Assembly (NCBI GenBank): GCA_944389565.1
Contig: CALXMV010000008.1
Location: forward strand, 16,719 to 80,718
Direction of reading: 5' to 3'
DNA length: 64,000 nt
Source: an uncultured Kiritimatiellota bacterium
Lineage (GTDB): Bacteria; Verrucomicrobiota; Kiritimatiellia; RFP12; DVOR01
This document shows, piece after piece, positions 43,270 through 52,500 of this stretch. Numbering within the stretch: position 1 is the stretch's first letter; every line of letters starts with the position of its first letter. The notes below the pieces were generated by a model, which saw only the letters and a program-made list of their open reading frames with translations, searched no databases and was not told the DNA's origin. Position numbers and translations under genes: made by a program.

Positions 43270-45270
43270 ATGGCCGGGGAAACGGAGGAGTTGCCGCTTT
43301 TCGGCGCGGACGCGGCGCGGGGGGAGACCGCCGGTGCCGGGGGGCTGGACGTGGCGCGGCTGTCGTTCGAGAGGGCGGAGACGCTGACGTGGCGGGAGCT
43401 TTTCGAGGGGTTCGATTCGTTGCGGGCGATCACCTATTCGTCGGGGGTCGGGTTCGTGTGCGAGCTGGTGGGGATGTTCGAGGACGCGGAGGTGATTTTC
43501 GGCAGCGAGGAGGTGATGTCCTTCTCGTTGCAGGAGGTGATGGCGTACCAATGCAAGTTGCTGGAGCGTCTGCGGGAGGGTGCGGGCAAGGCGCGGGTGG
43601 ATCTGGCGGCGCGGGTGGGGGCGGGCACGTTGCGGCTGTTCGTGGCGCGGGGGCGGCTGTCGCACGAGAAGGTCTATCTGCTCGCGGCGAAGGATGGCCG
43701 GCGGCGGGTGGTGATGGGATCGGCCAATCTGTCGTTCGCGGCGTTTGGCGGGCTCCAGCGCGAGAATATCGCGTGCTTGGACGGGGAGGCGGCGTACACG
43801 TGGTATCTGGCGGGGTATGAACGGTTGCGCGAGGCGAGCACCGACCGGATCGGGCGGGAGGCGCTGGCGTTGGGCGACGCGGAGGCCAATCTGGAGGCGC
43901 TCCCGATCGCCGGCACGGTGAAGGTGCGCAAGGCGCTCGTCGTCGAGACGGTGCCGGAGGCGCGGGAGGAGGTACGCTTCGTGCTGGACGTGCGCAATCT
44001 GGCCGCCAAGCTCGCCCCCGCCGTGCCCAAGCCGGACAAGAAGGGGCGGCTCGTCCTCTCCCCGGAAAAGGTCAAGATCGTCCGTCGCCAGGTGATGGAG
44101 GATCGCGCCAAGGAGCGCGAGGTGCGCAGCGAGTACCCGCAGCTGGAGGTCTTCGTCGACGCGGGGGAGGCGCGGCTGAACGACGTGCCGCTCGACCTCG
44201 CGCCGCCGGCCGAGGCGGTCGCCCATGACGTCGCCCTCTTCCTGCGGTACATGGATGGCTACGAGAAGTTCCATGGCGACGTGTCGGGGATGCAACGGCG
44301 CTATTTCGAGTTCGCGAACTGGTTTTTCTGCTCGCCCTTCATGGCCGCCATGCGCGACATGGCGACCCGTCACAACCAGAACCTCCTGCCGTATCCCGTC
44401 TTCGGCCTCGTCTATGGCCAGAGCAAGGCCGGGAAGACCAGCTTCCTGGAGACGCTCCTGAAGATGATGATCGGGCAGAAGACGAAGATCTCGGCGCCGG
44501 AGTTCACCCGCTCCAGCATCGAGGGCCTCAAGCGCACCGTCAAGGGCGCGCCCATCATCGTCGACGACCTCACGAACACCCGTTTCAACCAGCACGCCAT
44601 CGAGACCATCAAGAACGACGACTTCGGCGTCTCCGACCGCCTGCTCCATTACCCCGCCGTCGTCATCAGCGCCAACGAGGACGTCAAGGCCGTCGCGCCC
44701 GAGGTCATCCGCCGCACCGTCATCTGCCGCGTCCAGGCCGGCCTCACCAACACCGAGGTCATGCGCAGCAGCGTCGTGCGCACCGTCCAGCGCGAGGTCG
44801 GCACCGCCCTTTACCGCGAGTACCTGCGCCGGATGCTGGAGGTCGCCGCCGACCTGCTTGAGCGCATGAAGGACGACGCCTCCGAAAGCGCGCCCGACAT
44901 CCTGGCCGCCTCCTCGCGCGTCTTGGGCGACCTCTTCGCCGCCCACGCCCCGGGGCCGCTCCCGCCCTACATCCGCCCCCTCACGCTCGACGACTATTTC
45001 AGCGAGAAGGTCACCGGCTCCTACGCCATCAAGACCATCCGCGACGCATGGGCCACCAGCCGCGCCTCTTTCGACGTCTCGCCCCGCTTCAACCGCCTGC
45101 AATACGACGCCGGCGCCACGTGGGAGGCCGACCGCATCCTCAAGGAACTCCCCGAGACCCTGGAGGCGCACAAATCCCGCAACTGGGTCGTCATGAACCT
45201 CGACGCCGCCCGCGCCTTCTTTGAGATCCCCTTCGGGCGGTCGCTCCTCGACCGCCTGCTCCGCCGCTAG
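43270..45270 (+). CDS. PLD-type nuclease fused to P-loop (SF3/AAA+-like) ATPase
   Basis: This 666-residue protein joins two activities I have not seen named together. The N-terminal part (about 25-200) is PLD-like: His132-x-Lys134 and GSAN at 150-153, in LSHEKVYLL and VVMGSANLS, match the HxK...GSxN core of PLD nucleases. The C-terminal half (about 330-560) has Walker A GQSKAGKTS (Lys389, Thr390), Walker B IIVDD (Asp432, Asp433), an Asn sensor in VVISANEDV (Asn469) and an Arg pair 481-482. This order resembles SF3 helicases. One HxK motif implies dimerisation for activity. Start at 43270 after GGACGGAG. A defence or DNA-processing role is inference. Confidence 0.82.
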   Translation: MAGETEELPLFGADAARGETAGAGGLDVARLSFERAETLTWRELFEGFDSLRAITYSSGVGFVCELVGMFEDAEVIFGSEEVMSFSLQEVMAYQCKLLERLREGAGKARVDLAARVGAGTLRLFVARGRLSHEKVYLLAAKDGRRRVVMGSANLSFAAFGGLQRENIACLDGEAAYTWYLAGYERLREASTDRIGREALALGDAEANLEALPIAGTVKVRKALVVETVPEAREEVRFVLDVRNLAAKLAPAVPKPDKKGRLVLSPEKVKIVRRQVMEDRAKEREVRSEYPQLEVFVDAGEARLNDVPLDLAPPAEAVAHDVALFLRYMDGYEKFHGDVSGMQRRYFEFANWFFCSPFMAAMRDMATRHNQNLLPYPVFGLVYGQSKAGKTSFLETLLKMMIGQKTKISAPEFTRSSIEGLKRTVKGAPIIVDDLTNTRFNQHAIETIKNDDFGVSDRLLHYPAVVISANEDVKAVAPEVIRRTVICRVQAGLTNTEVMRSSVVRTVQREVGTALYREYLRRMLEVAADLLERMKDDASESAPDILAASSRVLGDLFAAHAPGPLPPYIRPLTLDDYFSEKVTGSYAIKTIRDAWATSRASFDVSPRFNRLQYDAGATWEADRILKELPETLEAHKSRNWVVMNLDAARAFFEIPFGRSLLDRLLRR

Positions 45271-45290
45271 GAAAGACAAAGGACCCCGCC

Positions 45291-45857
45291 ATGCTCCCTC
45301 CCGAAGAGACCGCACGCATCACCCGCCGCCTCGACCTCAACGAGCGCCTCGTCTGGGCCGGCCGCCCCAAACCCACCGCCTTCGCCGTCACCACCGTCTT
45401 CCCCATGCTCTTCGGCGTCGCCTGGTGCTCCTTCGTCTCCCTTTTCATCGTGCAGATCGTCGGGGATTTTTGGGGCAAGGTCCACGCCGCCGACTTCCAG
45501 GGGCTGACGTGGGCGCAGATTTCCCCCCTCCTCTTCATGATCCCCTTCGTCCTCGCCGGCCTCGCCACCCTGGGCGCCCCGCTCTGGCACTATCTCGCCA
45601 TGGCCGGCCAACGCTACGCCGTCACCGACAAACGCGCCCTCATCGTCGGCCGCTTCTTCACCCGGAGCCGCCGCCGCGCCGAGATCACGTGCGTCGACCG
45701 CGCCGACCATCGCAACGGCCTCACCGACCTCTTCTTCGCCTCCTCCAACGTCTACGTCAACGGCCAGCCCCAGCCCTTCGGCTTCCGCAACCTCCCCACC
45801 GCCGAGGCCCTCGCCGCCGAACGGGCCCTGCGCGCCCTCACCGACGGGCAGGCCTGA
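45291..45857 (+). CDS. PH-domain membrane protein (bPH2/DUF304-like)
   Basis: This 188-residue protein starts with LNERLVWAGRPKP, followed by two hydrophobic segments (about 30-58 and 78-108). A domain with GQRYAVTDKRALIVGRFFTRSRR follows, the bacterial PH-like pattern. It may bind membrane lipid or proteins; no enzyme activity is indicated. AAAGGAC precedes the ATG, 20 bases after the PLD-ATPase stop. It overlaps the HAD gene (TGATG). Likely one transcript with both. Confidence 0.82.
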   Translation: MLPPEETARITRRLDLNERLVWAGRPKPTAFAVTTVFPMLFGVAWCSFVSLFIVQIVGDFWGKVHAADFQGLTWAQISPLLFMIPFVLAGLATLGAPLWHYLAMAGQRYAVTDKRALIVGRFFTRSRRRAEITCVDRADHRNGLTDLFFASSNVYVNGQPQPFGFRNLPTAEALAAERALRALTDGQA

Positions 45858-46684
45858 TGGACGCCCCCGCCGATATCCGCCTCGTCGTCACCGACATGGA
45901 CGGCACCCTGCTCGACGCGGGGCGCCGTCTGCCCCTTGGCTTCCCCGAGGCCGTCCGCACCCTGGCCGATCGCGGCGTCGCCTGGGCCATCGCCAGCGGC
46001 CGCCAGCTCGGGAGCCTCCAGGCGTTCTTCGCCCCGCTCGGCCTCCCCCTCGCCATCATCGCCGAGAACGGCGCCCTCGCCGTCGAGGCCGGCGCGCGCG
46101 AACCCTTCTTCCGGGATCTCACCCCCGCCGCTTTCTTCGGCGACCTGGTCCGCGCCGCGCTCGCCGTCCCCGGCGCCGTGCCTGTCCTCTGCGGCGCGGG
46201 ACGCGCGTGGGTCGCCCCCGCCGCCACCCCCGCCGACCTCCGCGAGATCGCCCCCTTCTTCGCCTTCCACGAACCGTGGCGCGACCTCGGCGACGCCCTC
46301 GCGCGGGAGGTCTGCAAGGTGGCCGTCTTCCATCCCCGCGCGGCCGAGGCGCTCTGGCCCCGGCTGGCGCCCTTCGCCCGGCCCGACCGGCGCGTCATCC
46401 TCTCCGGCCCGCAATGGATCGACGTCCAGCCCGCGCGGATCGACAAGGCCCGCGCGCTCGACGCCCTCCTCCGCCGCCGGGGGCTCCCGCCCGCCGCCGC
46501 GATCGTCTTCGGCGATTATCTCAACGACGCCGGCATGATGCGCCTCGGTTGCCGCTCCGTGGCGATGGCCAACGCCCTCCCCGAGATCCGCGCCCTCGCC
46601 GGGGCCGTCGCCCCGCCCAACACCGAGCGGGGCGTCCTCCGCCACCTGGCCGCCATCGGCCTCCTCCCCGCGCTCACGGCGTGA
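45857..46684 (+). CDS. HAD-superfamily Cof-type phosphatase
   Basis: This 275-residue cytosolic phosphatase has motif I VVTDMDGTLLDA, motif II ASGR, and motif IV VFGDYLNDAGMM. The large cap between motifs II and III is of type IIB, as in Cof/YidA enzymes that dephosphorylate sugar phosphates or pyridoxal phosphate. It overlaps the PH gene start/stop and converges with the GH36-like gene, overlapping it by 11 bases at the 3' ends, with no room for a normal terminator. Confidence 0.92.
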   Translation: MDAPADIRLVVTDMDGTLLDAGRRLPLGFPEAVRTLADRGVAWAIASGRQLGSLQAFFAPLGLPLAIIAENGALAVEAGAREPFFRDLTPAAFFGDLVRAALAVPGAVPVLCGAGRAWVAPAATPADLREIAPFFAFHEPWRDLGDALAREVCKVAVFHPRAAEALWPRLAPFARPDRRVILSGPQWIDVQPARIDKARALDALLRRRGLPPAAAIVFGDYLNDAGMMRLGCRSVAMANALPEIRALAGAVAPPNTERGVLRHLAAIGLLPALTA

Positions 46685-48527
46685 GCTCGATGAGGAGCAC
46701 CTCGAAGGGCGCGAGGGTGAGCGCCTCGGGGAGCGGGAGCGTGCGCCCATGCGAGGAGTAGGGGATCGCGGAGGGTCTGGGGCAGGGCTCGCCGGCGGGG
46801 AGCTCCAACGCGGCGGGGAGGTCGGGCCGCCAGTCGCGCGGCTTGTCCGAGGGGTTGCGGACGACGAGGACGGCCTTCGTGGGCGACCAGGCGGCGTAGC
46901 CGTAGGGTTCGCCCTTGGTGGGGGAGCCGCCGTGCCAGTGGGTGTCGCGCAGGGTGGGGGCGTTGGCGCGGAGCCAACGGATCGCCGCCGCCAGGATGTC
47001 CCACCACGCCTCGGGCATGAGCTCGGGCGAGACGTAGAGCTCCTGCAGGTCCGTGCCGCCGGCGACGCTCATCCACGCCTCGTTGGCGAAGGCGCGGGTG
47101 GCGGCGGGGTCGTCGCCCACGGCCATGCCGAACTGCTTGGCGACGATGACGCCATGGAGCATCACGGAGTTGAGCGGGTAGAGGGGGTTGTCGCGGGCGA
47201 GGCGGTCGTGCACCACGCCGTCGCGGTAGGTGATCCAACGCTCGCGGCTGGGGCCCGGGCCGGCCTGCCCCCAGTCGCCGCCGCCGCGCCAGATGCTGTC
47301 GGCCCAGAGCGTCCAGAAGGGCGAGGGCCAGGTGCCGACGGTGCAGTTCACGAAGAGGTCGGGCTTGGCGCGGCGGAGGGCCTCGATGTGGGCGAAGAGG
47401 CCGCGCAGGTCGGGGGCGGTGGCCGCGTCGGTGCCGAGCGCCCAGACGCCCCCGCCGATGCCGTCGAACTTGAAGAGGTTCATGCCGTAATCGCCGATCA
47501 TCTGCAGGCAACGCGCGGTGAAGGCCTCGCGGTAACGCGGCTGGGCGAGCGAGAGGCCGCCGGCGTTGGTGGGCAGGCCGATGGCCTTGGCGTGCGCCAC
47601 GCGGGCGGTCTTGCTGGCGTTGTAGCCGCCCCAGGGGCTGAGCCAGGCGCCGATGGAGCCGCCGTGCGCGTGGGCGTAGTCCGCGAGCGGGGCGAACCCC
47701 TGCGGGAAGCCGGGGTGGTAATCCCACAGGCTGTCCCAGTCATCCCACCCATCGTCCCACAGATAGGAATCGAGCGTCACGCCGCGCCGGGCGAGGGGCT
47801 CGGCCACGGCCTTCATGGCCGCGAGGCAACGCGCGGCGGTCATGCGCCTGAGCGGGTCGGGGTCGGTGTGGCCGTCGATGCCCAGATGGTACCAGCTGTT
47901 GTAATGCGGCAACACGCGGTAAGGATGCGCGCGCACCTCCTCCAGATACGCCTGGAAATCGCGGCGCAGCTGCCCCGGGCGCACCCGCCCCTCCGCCGTC
48001 GCGAAGACCAGCCGCTCCCCCGCCGCGAGCGTCGCCCCGCAGGGGAGCGTGGCCGTGAGGCGCCCCCCTTTGCCCGCCAGCTTCGCCATCGGATGCTCCG
48101 CCGCCACGAACCCCAAACCGTCCGGACGCACGGCCACGGCGCCGTCGGCCGTGCCGTTGCGCGTGCCAGGCTCGTCCGCGAAGAGCGTGACCGTGCCCAC
48201 CGTGACGGGCCGCTCGGCGGTGAGCGTGTAGACGCACCGCCGATACGCGCCGCGGTCGCAGACCCGCCGCTCCAGGCGGAGCCCCCCGCCCAGATCCTCG
48301 GCCGGCCCCACCTCCCAGACCGTCTCCGTGCGGTCGAAAAGCCGCGCCGCGCGCGGGTCGCCCGGCCGCGTCTCCGTGCGCCGGGCCAGCTCCGCCCACG
48401 CCTTCGCCGGCGCGCGCCCATCCACCGCGAATCCGTCCGGCAACGCCGCCGATGCCATCCCAACCGCCGACGCGGCCGCCAAAACCGCGAGCAGCGCCCT
48501 GCCCGCCCGAGAGAGAGTCTTTTCCAT
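46674..48527 (-). CDS. Secreted GH-D clan glycosidase, alpha-galactosidase-like (GH36/GH27 type)
   Basis: This 617-residue protein has a signal peptide (cut near ASA-A), an N-terminal beta domain (about 30-200) and a TIM barrel. The barrel has LDSYLWDDGWDDWDSLWDYHP and MNLFKFDGIG; Asp355 of KFD is the predicted nucleophile of clan GH-D. A C-terminal beta domain ends the protein. The divergence from classic GH36 leaves the substrate open: alpha-galactoside or alpha-GalNAc. The start lies 6 bases after an extended -10, so the mRNA is probably leaderless. Confidence 0.82.
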   Translation of the reverse strand: MEKTLSRAGRALLAVLAAASAVGMASAALPDGFAVDGRAPAKAWAELARRTETRPGDPRAARLFDRTETVWEVGPAEDLGGGLRLERRVCDRGAYRRCVYTLTAERPVTVGTVTLFADEPGTRNGTADGAVAVRPDGLGFVAAEHPMAKLAGKGGRLTATLPCGATLAAGERLVFATAEGRVRPGQLRRDFQAYLEEVRAHPYRVLPHYNSWYHLGIDGHTDPDPLRRMTAARCLAAMKAVAEPLARRGVTLDSYLWDDGWDDWDSLWDYHPGFPQGFAPLADYAHAHGGSIGAWLSPWGGYNASKTARVAHAKAIGLPTNAGGLSLAQPRYREAFTARCLQMIGDYGMNLFKFDGIGGGVWALGTDAATAPDLRGLFAHIEALRRAKPDLFVNCTVGTWPSPFWTLWADSIWRGGGDWGQAGPGPSRERWITYRDGVVHDRLARDNPLYPLNSVMLHGVIVAKQFGMAVGDDPAATRAFANEAWMSVAGGTDLQELYVSPELMPEAWWDILAAAIRWLRANAPTLRDTHWHGGSPTKGEPYGYAAWSPTKAVLVVRNPSDKPRDWRPDLPAALELPAGEPCPRPSAIPYSSHGRTLPLPEALTLAPFEVLLIELTP

Positions 48528-48533
48528 ACGGCA

Positions 48534-48542
48534 AGGATAGCA
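48534..48542 (-). promoter_or_regulatory. Extended -10 promoter, leaderless start for the GH36-like gene
   Basis: TGC-TATCCT on the minus strand, then six bases and ATG at 48527. No Shine-Dalgarno. A TTGCGC lies 19 bases upstream. Confidence 0.6.
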
Positions 48543-48620
48543 CGTTCCCCGCGCGCCGGCGCAAGCCGTCGCGCCCCCCCGCCCCCGCCGCCTACCGCGC
48601 GACGCACCGCGCGGGAACGC

Positions 48621-48653
48621 AAAGGCCCCGCCATCCGGCGGGGCCTTTTTTTT
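48621..48653. terminator. Terminator hairpin downstream of PEP-CTERM gene 1
   Basis: A 12-bp stem (48621-48632 with 48637-48648) has T8 on the plus strand but only T3 on the minus strand, where the PEP-CTERM gene ends. Confidence 0.7.
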
Positions 48654-48672
48654 GTCGCCCGAAGGCTCCGCC

Positions 48673-49305
48673 TCACGCCACGCGGCGGCGGAGCGCCAAC
48701 CCCGCGACGCCGAGCGCCAGGAGCGCCAGCGCCGTCGGCTCGGGGAGCTGGGCGATCTGATCGGGCGTGGCGATACCCTCGCCGTAGTAGAACGTGGCGT
48801 CGGTGAGGCCCGTGCGGATGTACTCGAAGTCCGCGACAGTCCCGTCCACTTGGCTGTGCGTGAAGGAGAGCAAGGGATCCTTGCCGTCGTTCAGGTAGAC
48901 CTCGAAGGTGACGTCGTAGTTCACCCCGGCCGCTTCGGACTTGACGGTGATGGCGAAGACGTTCCGGCCGTCCGTGACCCCGGAGAGGTCGAGGGTGTTG
49001 CTGGGCACCGTCACGCCGGAGCGGACGGAGACGGCCCCGCTCTGGTCGATGGCGAGCGTGGGGCCGGCAGACCCGGTCGGGCGCGCGCCGGGGTTGTGCG
49101 AGACCTGCAGGAGGAGGTTGCCGCTGGTGGCGGGGTCGAGCGGCCCGTTGAAGACGACCGCGACGGTGAAACTCGTGCCGGCGGCGAACGACTGCGCGAA
49201 GTCCTGGCCGCTCGTGGCCGCGGAGGCCGTCCAATCAAAGGTGACCGCCTGAGCCATGCCAAGCGCGCAACAGGCCGCGAGCGCGGCGAAAAACGTTTTC
49301 CTCAT
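48673..49305 (-). CDS. PEP-CTERM sorting-domain protein 1
   Basis: This 210-residue exported protein has a signal peptide (MRKTFFAALAACCALGMAQA) and a beta-rich body of about 160 residues with no known enzyme motif. The C-terminus is a PEP-CTERM signal: PEPTALALLALG, a hydrophobic helix and RRR. Such proteins are cut and anchored or released by exosortase, often into extracellular matrix. No exosortase gene is in the window. ATG 49305 was chosen because GAGG lies 6 bases upstream; ATG 49311 abuts it. Its promoter holds a G10 run, so expression is probably phase-variable. The coding sequence shares the terminal tail with the two other PEP-CTERM genes. Confidence 0.88.
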   Translation of the reverse strand: MRKTFFAALAACCALGMAQAVTFDWTASAATSGQDFAQSFAAGTSFTVAVVFNGPLDPATSGNLLLQVSHNPGARPTGSAGPTLAIDQSGAVSVRSGVTVPSNTLDLSGVTDGRNVFAITVKSEAAGVNYDVTFEVYLNDGKDPLLSFTHSQVDGTVADFEYIRTGLTDATFYYGEGIATPDQIAQLPEPTALALLALGVAGLALRRRVA

Positions 49306-49352
49306 TTTCATCCTCGTCGTTGGGGGAAGCCACCACGGCTTCCATGCGGGTG

Positions 49353-49381
49353 ATGATACCACCCCCCCCCCTAACTGTCAA
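49353..49381 (-). promoter_or_regulatory. Phase-variable promoter of PEP-CTERM gene 1 (G10 in spacer)
   Basis: On the minus strand, TTGACA (49381-49376), a 17-base spacer with ten consecutive G (49371-49362), then TGG-TATCAT (-10 at 49358-49353). This is a consensus -35 with exactly 17 bases of spacing; one base gained or lost would move it to 18 or 16. Confidence 0.85.
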
Positions 49382-49415
49382 TCGTTATTTTTGGTGCGCC
49401 TCCCTCCCCGCTTCG

Positions 49416-49545
49416 CCCCGAGACCCTCAAGGGTTTGGGGGCGAGGTCGGGAGGGTTTGGGGTAAAACCCTTAGGGGTCCGACCCGAAACCCTAAGGGGT
49501 CAGACCTGGAAGTCGGGAGGGTTTGGGGTGGAAGCCTTAGGGGTT
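49416..49545. repeat. Interspersed palindromic repeat cluster 3
   Basis: Six units built on CCCTCAAGGG, CCCTTAGGGG, CCCTAAGGGG and AGTCGGGAGGGTTTGG. The GGAAGTCGGGAGGGTTTGGG segment recurs exactly at 59094-59113 in cluster 4. The hrpA stop codon TAA (49537-49539) is inside the CCCTAAGG unit. It lies 35 bases upstream of PEP-CTERM promoter 1. Confidence 0.85.
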
Positions 49546-52500
49546 GAGGACCTTCGCCCAGAGGGCGTCGAGCTGTTTCTGGGAGACGCGCCGGGGCGGG
49601 GCGAGGGTGGGGTTGAAGGTCTGGAGGCGGAGGCATTCGACGGCCCACCGGTAGTCGCTGAGGGCGATGGGGTCGTGGCGGGGCTTTTTGGGGAGGGCGA
49701 CGAAGTCGCGGTAGCGGCGCCAGGCGGCGAGGATGGGCTCGGCCTTGCGGCGGTCGGCAGCGGGGTTGTTGCGGGCGCGGTCGAGGCGGTCGGCGACGCC
49801 TTGGAGGAAGAGTGGGTAGGCGTCGAGCCAGAGGGGCGGGACGGTCGCGACGAAGCCGTCGAAGACGAGCCAGGCGAGTTGGTCGAGGAGGTCCTGGATG
49901 GTCTCGGGGTAAACGCCGGTGGCGGTCTGCGCGGCGTGTTCGAGGCGGCCGGTCTCGGCGAGGACGTAGAGGGCGCGGCGGCGGAGGTCGGTGAGGGCGG
50001 GCTGGAGGTTTTTGCGGCGTGCGGCGAAGCGGGCGCGGAGGGCGGGGTCGTCGGGAGGGAGGTCGGCGAGGAAGACATCGTCGAGGGCGCGGTCGAGGAG
50101 GTCGCGGCCGAGGCGGGCGAGGTCGATGGCGGCGGCTTTGGCGAAGGCCTTGGCGTTGGCGGGGACGGAGGGGAGCGCCTCGAGGGTTTTGGCCTGTGCG
50201 CCGAGGAGGGCGCGGAGCCCGGCGTGGCATTCGCGGCGGCGGGCGAGGGCGGCCTGTGCGGGGTCGGCGAGGGTGGCGGCCTGGGGGGCGGGGGCGTCGG
50301 CGGCGGGGGCGAAGAGGTCGAGCAGGGGCCTGAGGTTGCGGCCCTGGCCGAGGGGCTCGCCGTCGCGCTCGACGCGGAAGTTCATGCGCAGGTGGGGGGG
50401 CAGGCGATCCTCCTCCCAGGGGGTCTCGTCCACGCGCACGCCCTTTTCGTCGCGCAGGATGCGGAAGAGGGTCTCGGCGAGGGGGCGGGCGTAGGGCTTG
50501 GCGCGGGAGAGGATGAGGGATTGGAGCGCGGGTAGGGGGCCGAGGACGTGCCGGACGCGGCTGGGGAGGGCGTTGAGCATCCACATCACCTTGTCGGGGA
50601 GGAGGCCGGGGACGAGCCATTCCGCGTGGAAGCCCTCGAGGAGGCGGAGGTGCCCGGGGTCGGCCACGAGCGTGACGCCGTCGTCCGCCGCGCCGGGGTC
50701 GTGCCGGTAGCGCAGGGGGAAGGCGTGGCCGGCGACGGTGAGGGTCTCGGGGAAGTCGCGCAGGTCGTCGGTCTCGACGGCGAAGGCCTCGCCCTCGAGG
50801 GGGAGCGGGGGGCAGGTTTTGAGGGCGGGGGCGTTGCAGACGTCGGCGGGGAGGCGGGCCTCGTAGAAGGCGATGAGGCGCTCGCGCAGGGTGTCGCGGG
50901 CGTCGCGGCGCAGGGCGGCGAGCTGCTCCAGGAGGCGCTGGCGGTCCCAGTTGGCGCGGAGCCAGGCGGGTGGGTTGCGGATGGCGTCGGGCACGGCCAG
51001 GGCGTCGGCGATGAAGAAGCGTCGGGCGGCCTCGGGGTCGAGCCGCGAGAGGTCGCGCAGGCGCCCCTGCGCCAGGGGCAGGCCGAAGAGCGTCACGTCC
51101 TCATGCACGCGCACGAAGCCCTTCTCCGCGTCCCAGAAGGCGGAGTGGCGGTGGACTTTGCAGAGGGGGCCGGCGATGGGCTCGATCCAGCGCGGGTCGA
51201 TGCAGGCGACGGTGCGGCCGAAGAGGCGGGAGGTCTCGACGAGCTCGCCGGCGAGCACCCACTCGCGCGACTCGGGGAGGGCGTCGCCCTTCGGCCTTCG
51301 CGGGGGCTCGGCGGGGGCGGCCCGCCCCTGTTCGCGGCGGGCGGCCTTGGCGAGGGCCGAGCCGGGGAAGAGGGCGAAGCGGACGGCGAAGGCGCCGCGG
51401 TAGTCGCGCGTCTCGCGGTCGTGATGGCCGATGCGGGCGAGGAGGCCGCAGAGCAGCGCGCGATGGAGCCCGGCCTCGCCGCCGCGCGCCTCGTCCACGT
51501 GCATCCGGCGGTCGCGGCAGAGCTCCTCGAGCTGGGCGCGGACGTTCGCCCACTCGCGCATTTTGGGGTAACTGACGAAGGCTGCCTTGCAGCGGCGGCG
51601 GCGCTGGGTCTCGCTCGTGCCCTGCGAGGGGTCGCCCCACCACGCCCAGAGGCGGAGCTTGGCGGAGAAGTCGCTGTTGGGGCAACGGAAGCGGGCGTGC
51701 TGCTGGTCGGCCTGGGCCGTCTTGTCGAGGGGGCGCAGGAGCGGCTCGTCGCAGGCGAGGGCGGCCACCACGGTCAGCGCGTCGCGCAGGGCCAGCTCGC
51801 TCTCGGCCGCCAGGAGGATGCGGGCGAAGCGCGGCTCCAGCGGGAAGGTGGCGAGCGCGCGGCCGATGCCCGTGAGCGCCCAGCCCGCGCTCTCGCCGGC
51901 GGGGCCGTCGGGGGCGCGTTCGCGCCGGCGGATGGCGCCGAGCTCCAGCAGCTCGCGGTAGCCCTCGCGGATGGCCGCGCCCGTCGGCGGCTCCAGGAAG
52001 GGGAAGCCCTCGATCGGGCCGAGGCGGAGGTCGGCCATCGTGAGGATCACGCCGGCGAGGGCGGTGCGCTTGATCTCGGGGGCGGTGTGCGCCTCGCGGC
52101 GGAGGTAATCCTCCTCGGAATAGAGCCGCACGCAGACGCCGGGGCCGACGCGGCCGCACCGGCCCATCCGCTGGCGCGCGCTCGCCTGGCTGATGGGCTC
52201 GACGCGCAGGGTCTGCACGTGGCGTTGCGCGGAGTAGCGCTTGATGCGCGCGAGCCCCGAATCGATCACCGCGCGGATGCCGGGGATGGTGACGGAGGTC
52301 TCGGCGACGTTGGTGGCCAGGACGATGCGGCGGTTGGCGGAGGGGTGGAAGACGCGCGCCTGCTCGCCCGGCGGCAGGCTGGCCAGGAGCGGCAGGCACT
52401 CCGTGCGCGGCAGGCGCCGCCCCTCCAGGAAGGCCATGCACTCGCGGATGTCGCGCTCGCCGGGGAGGAAGACGAGGATGTCGCCGCTCTCCGGGCCCAG

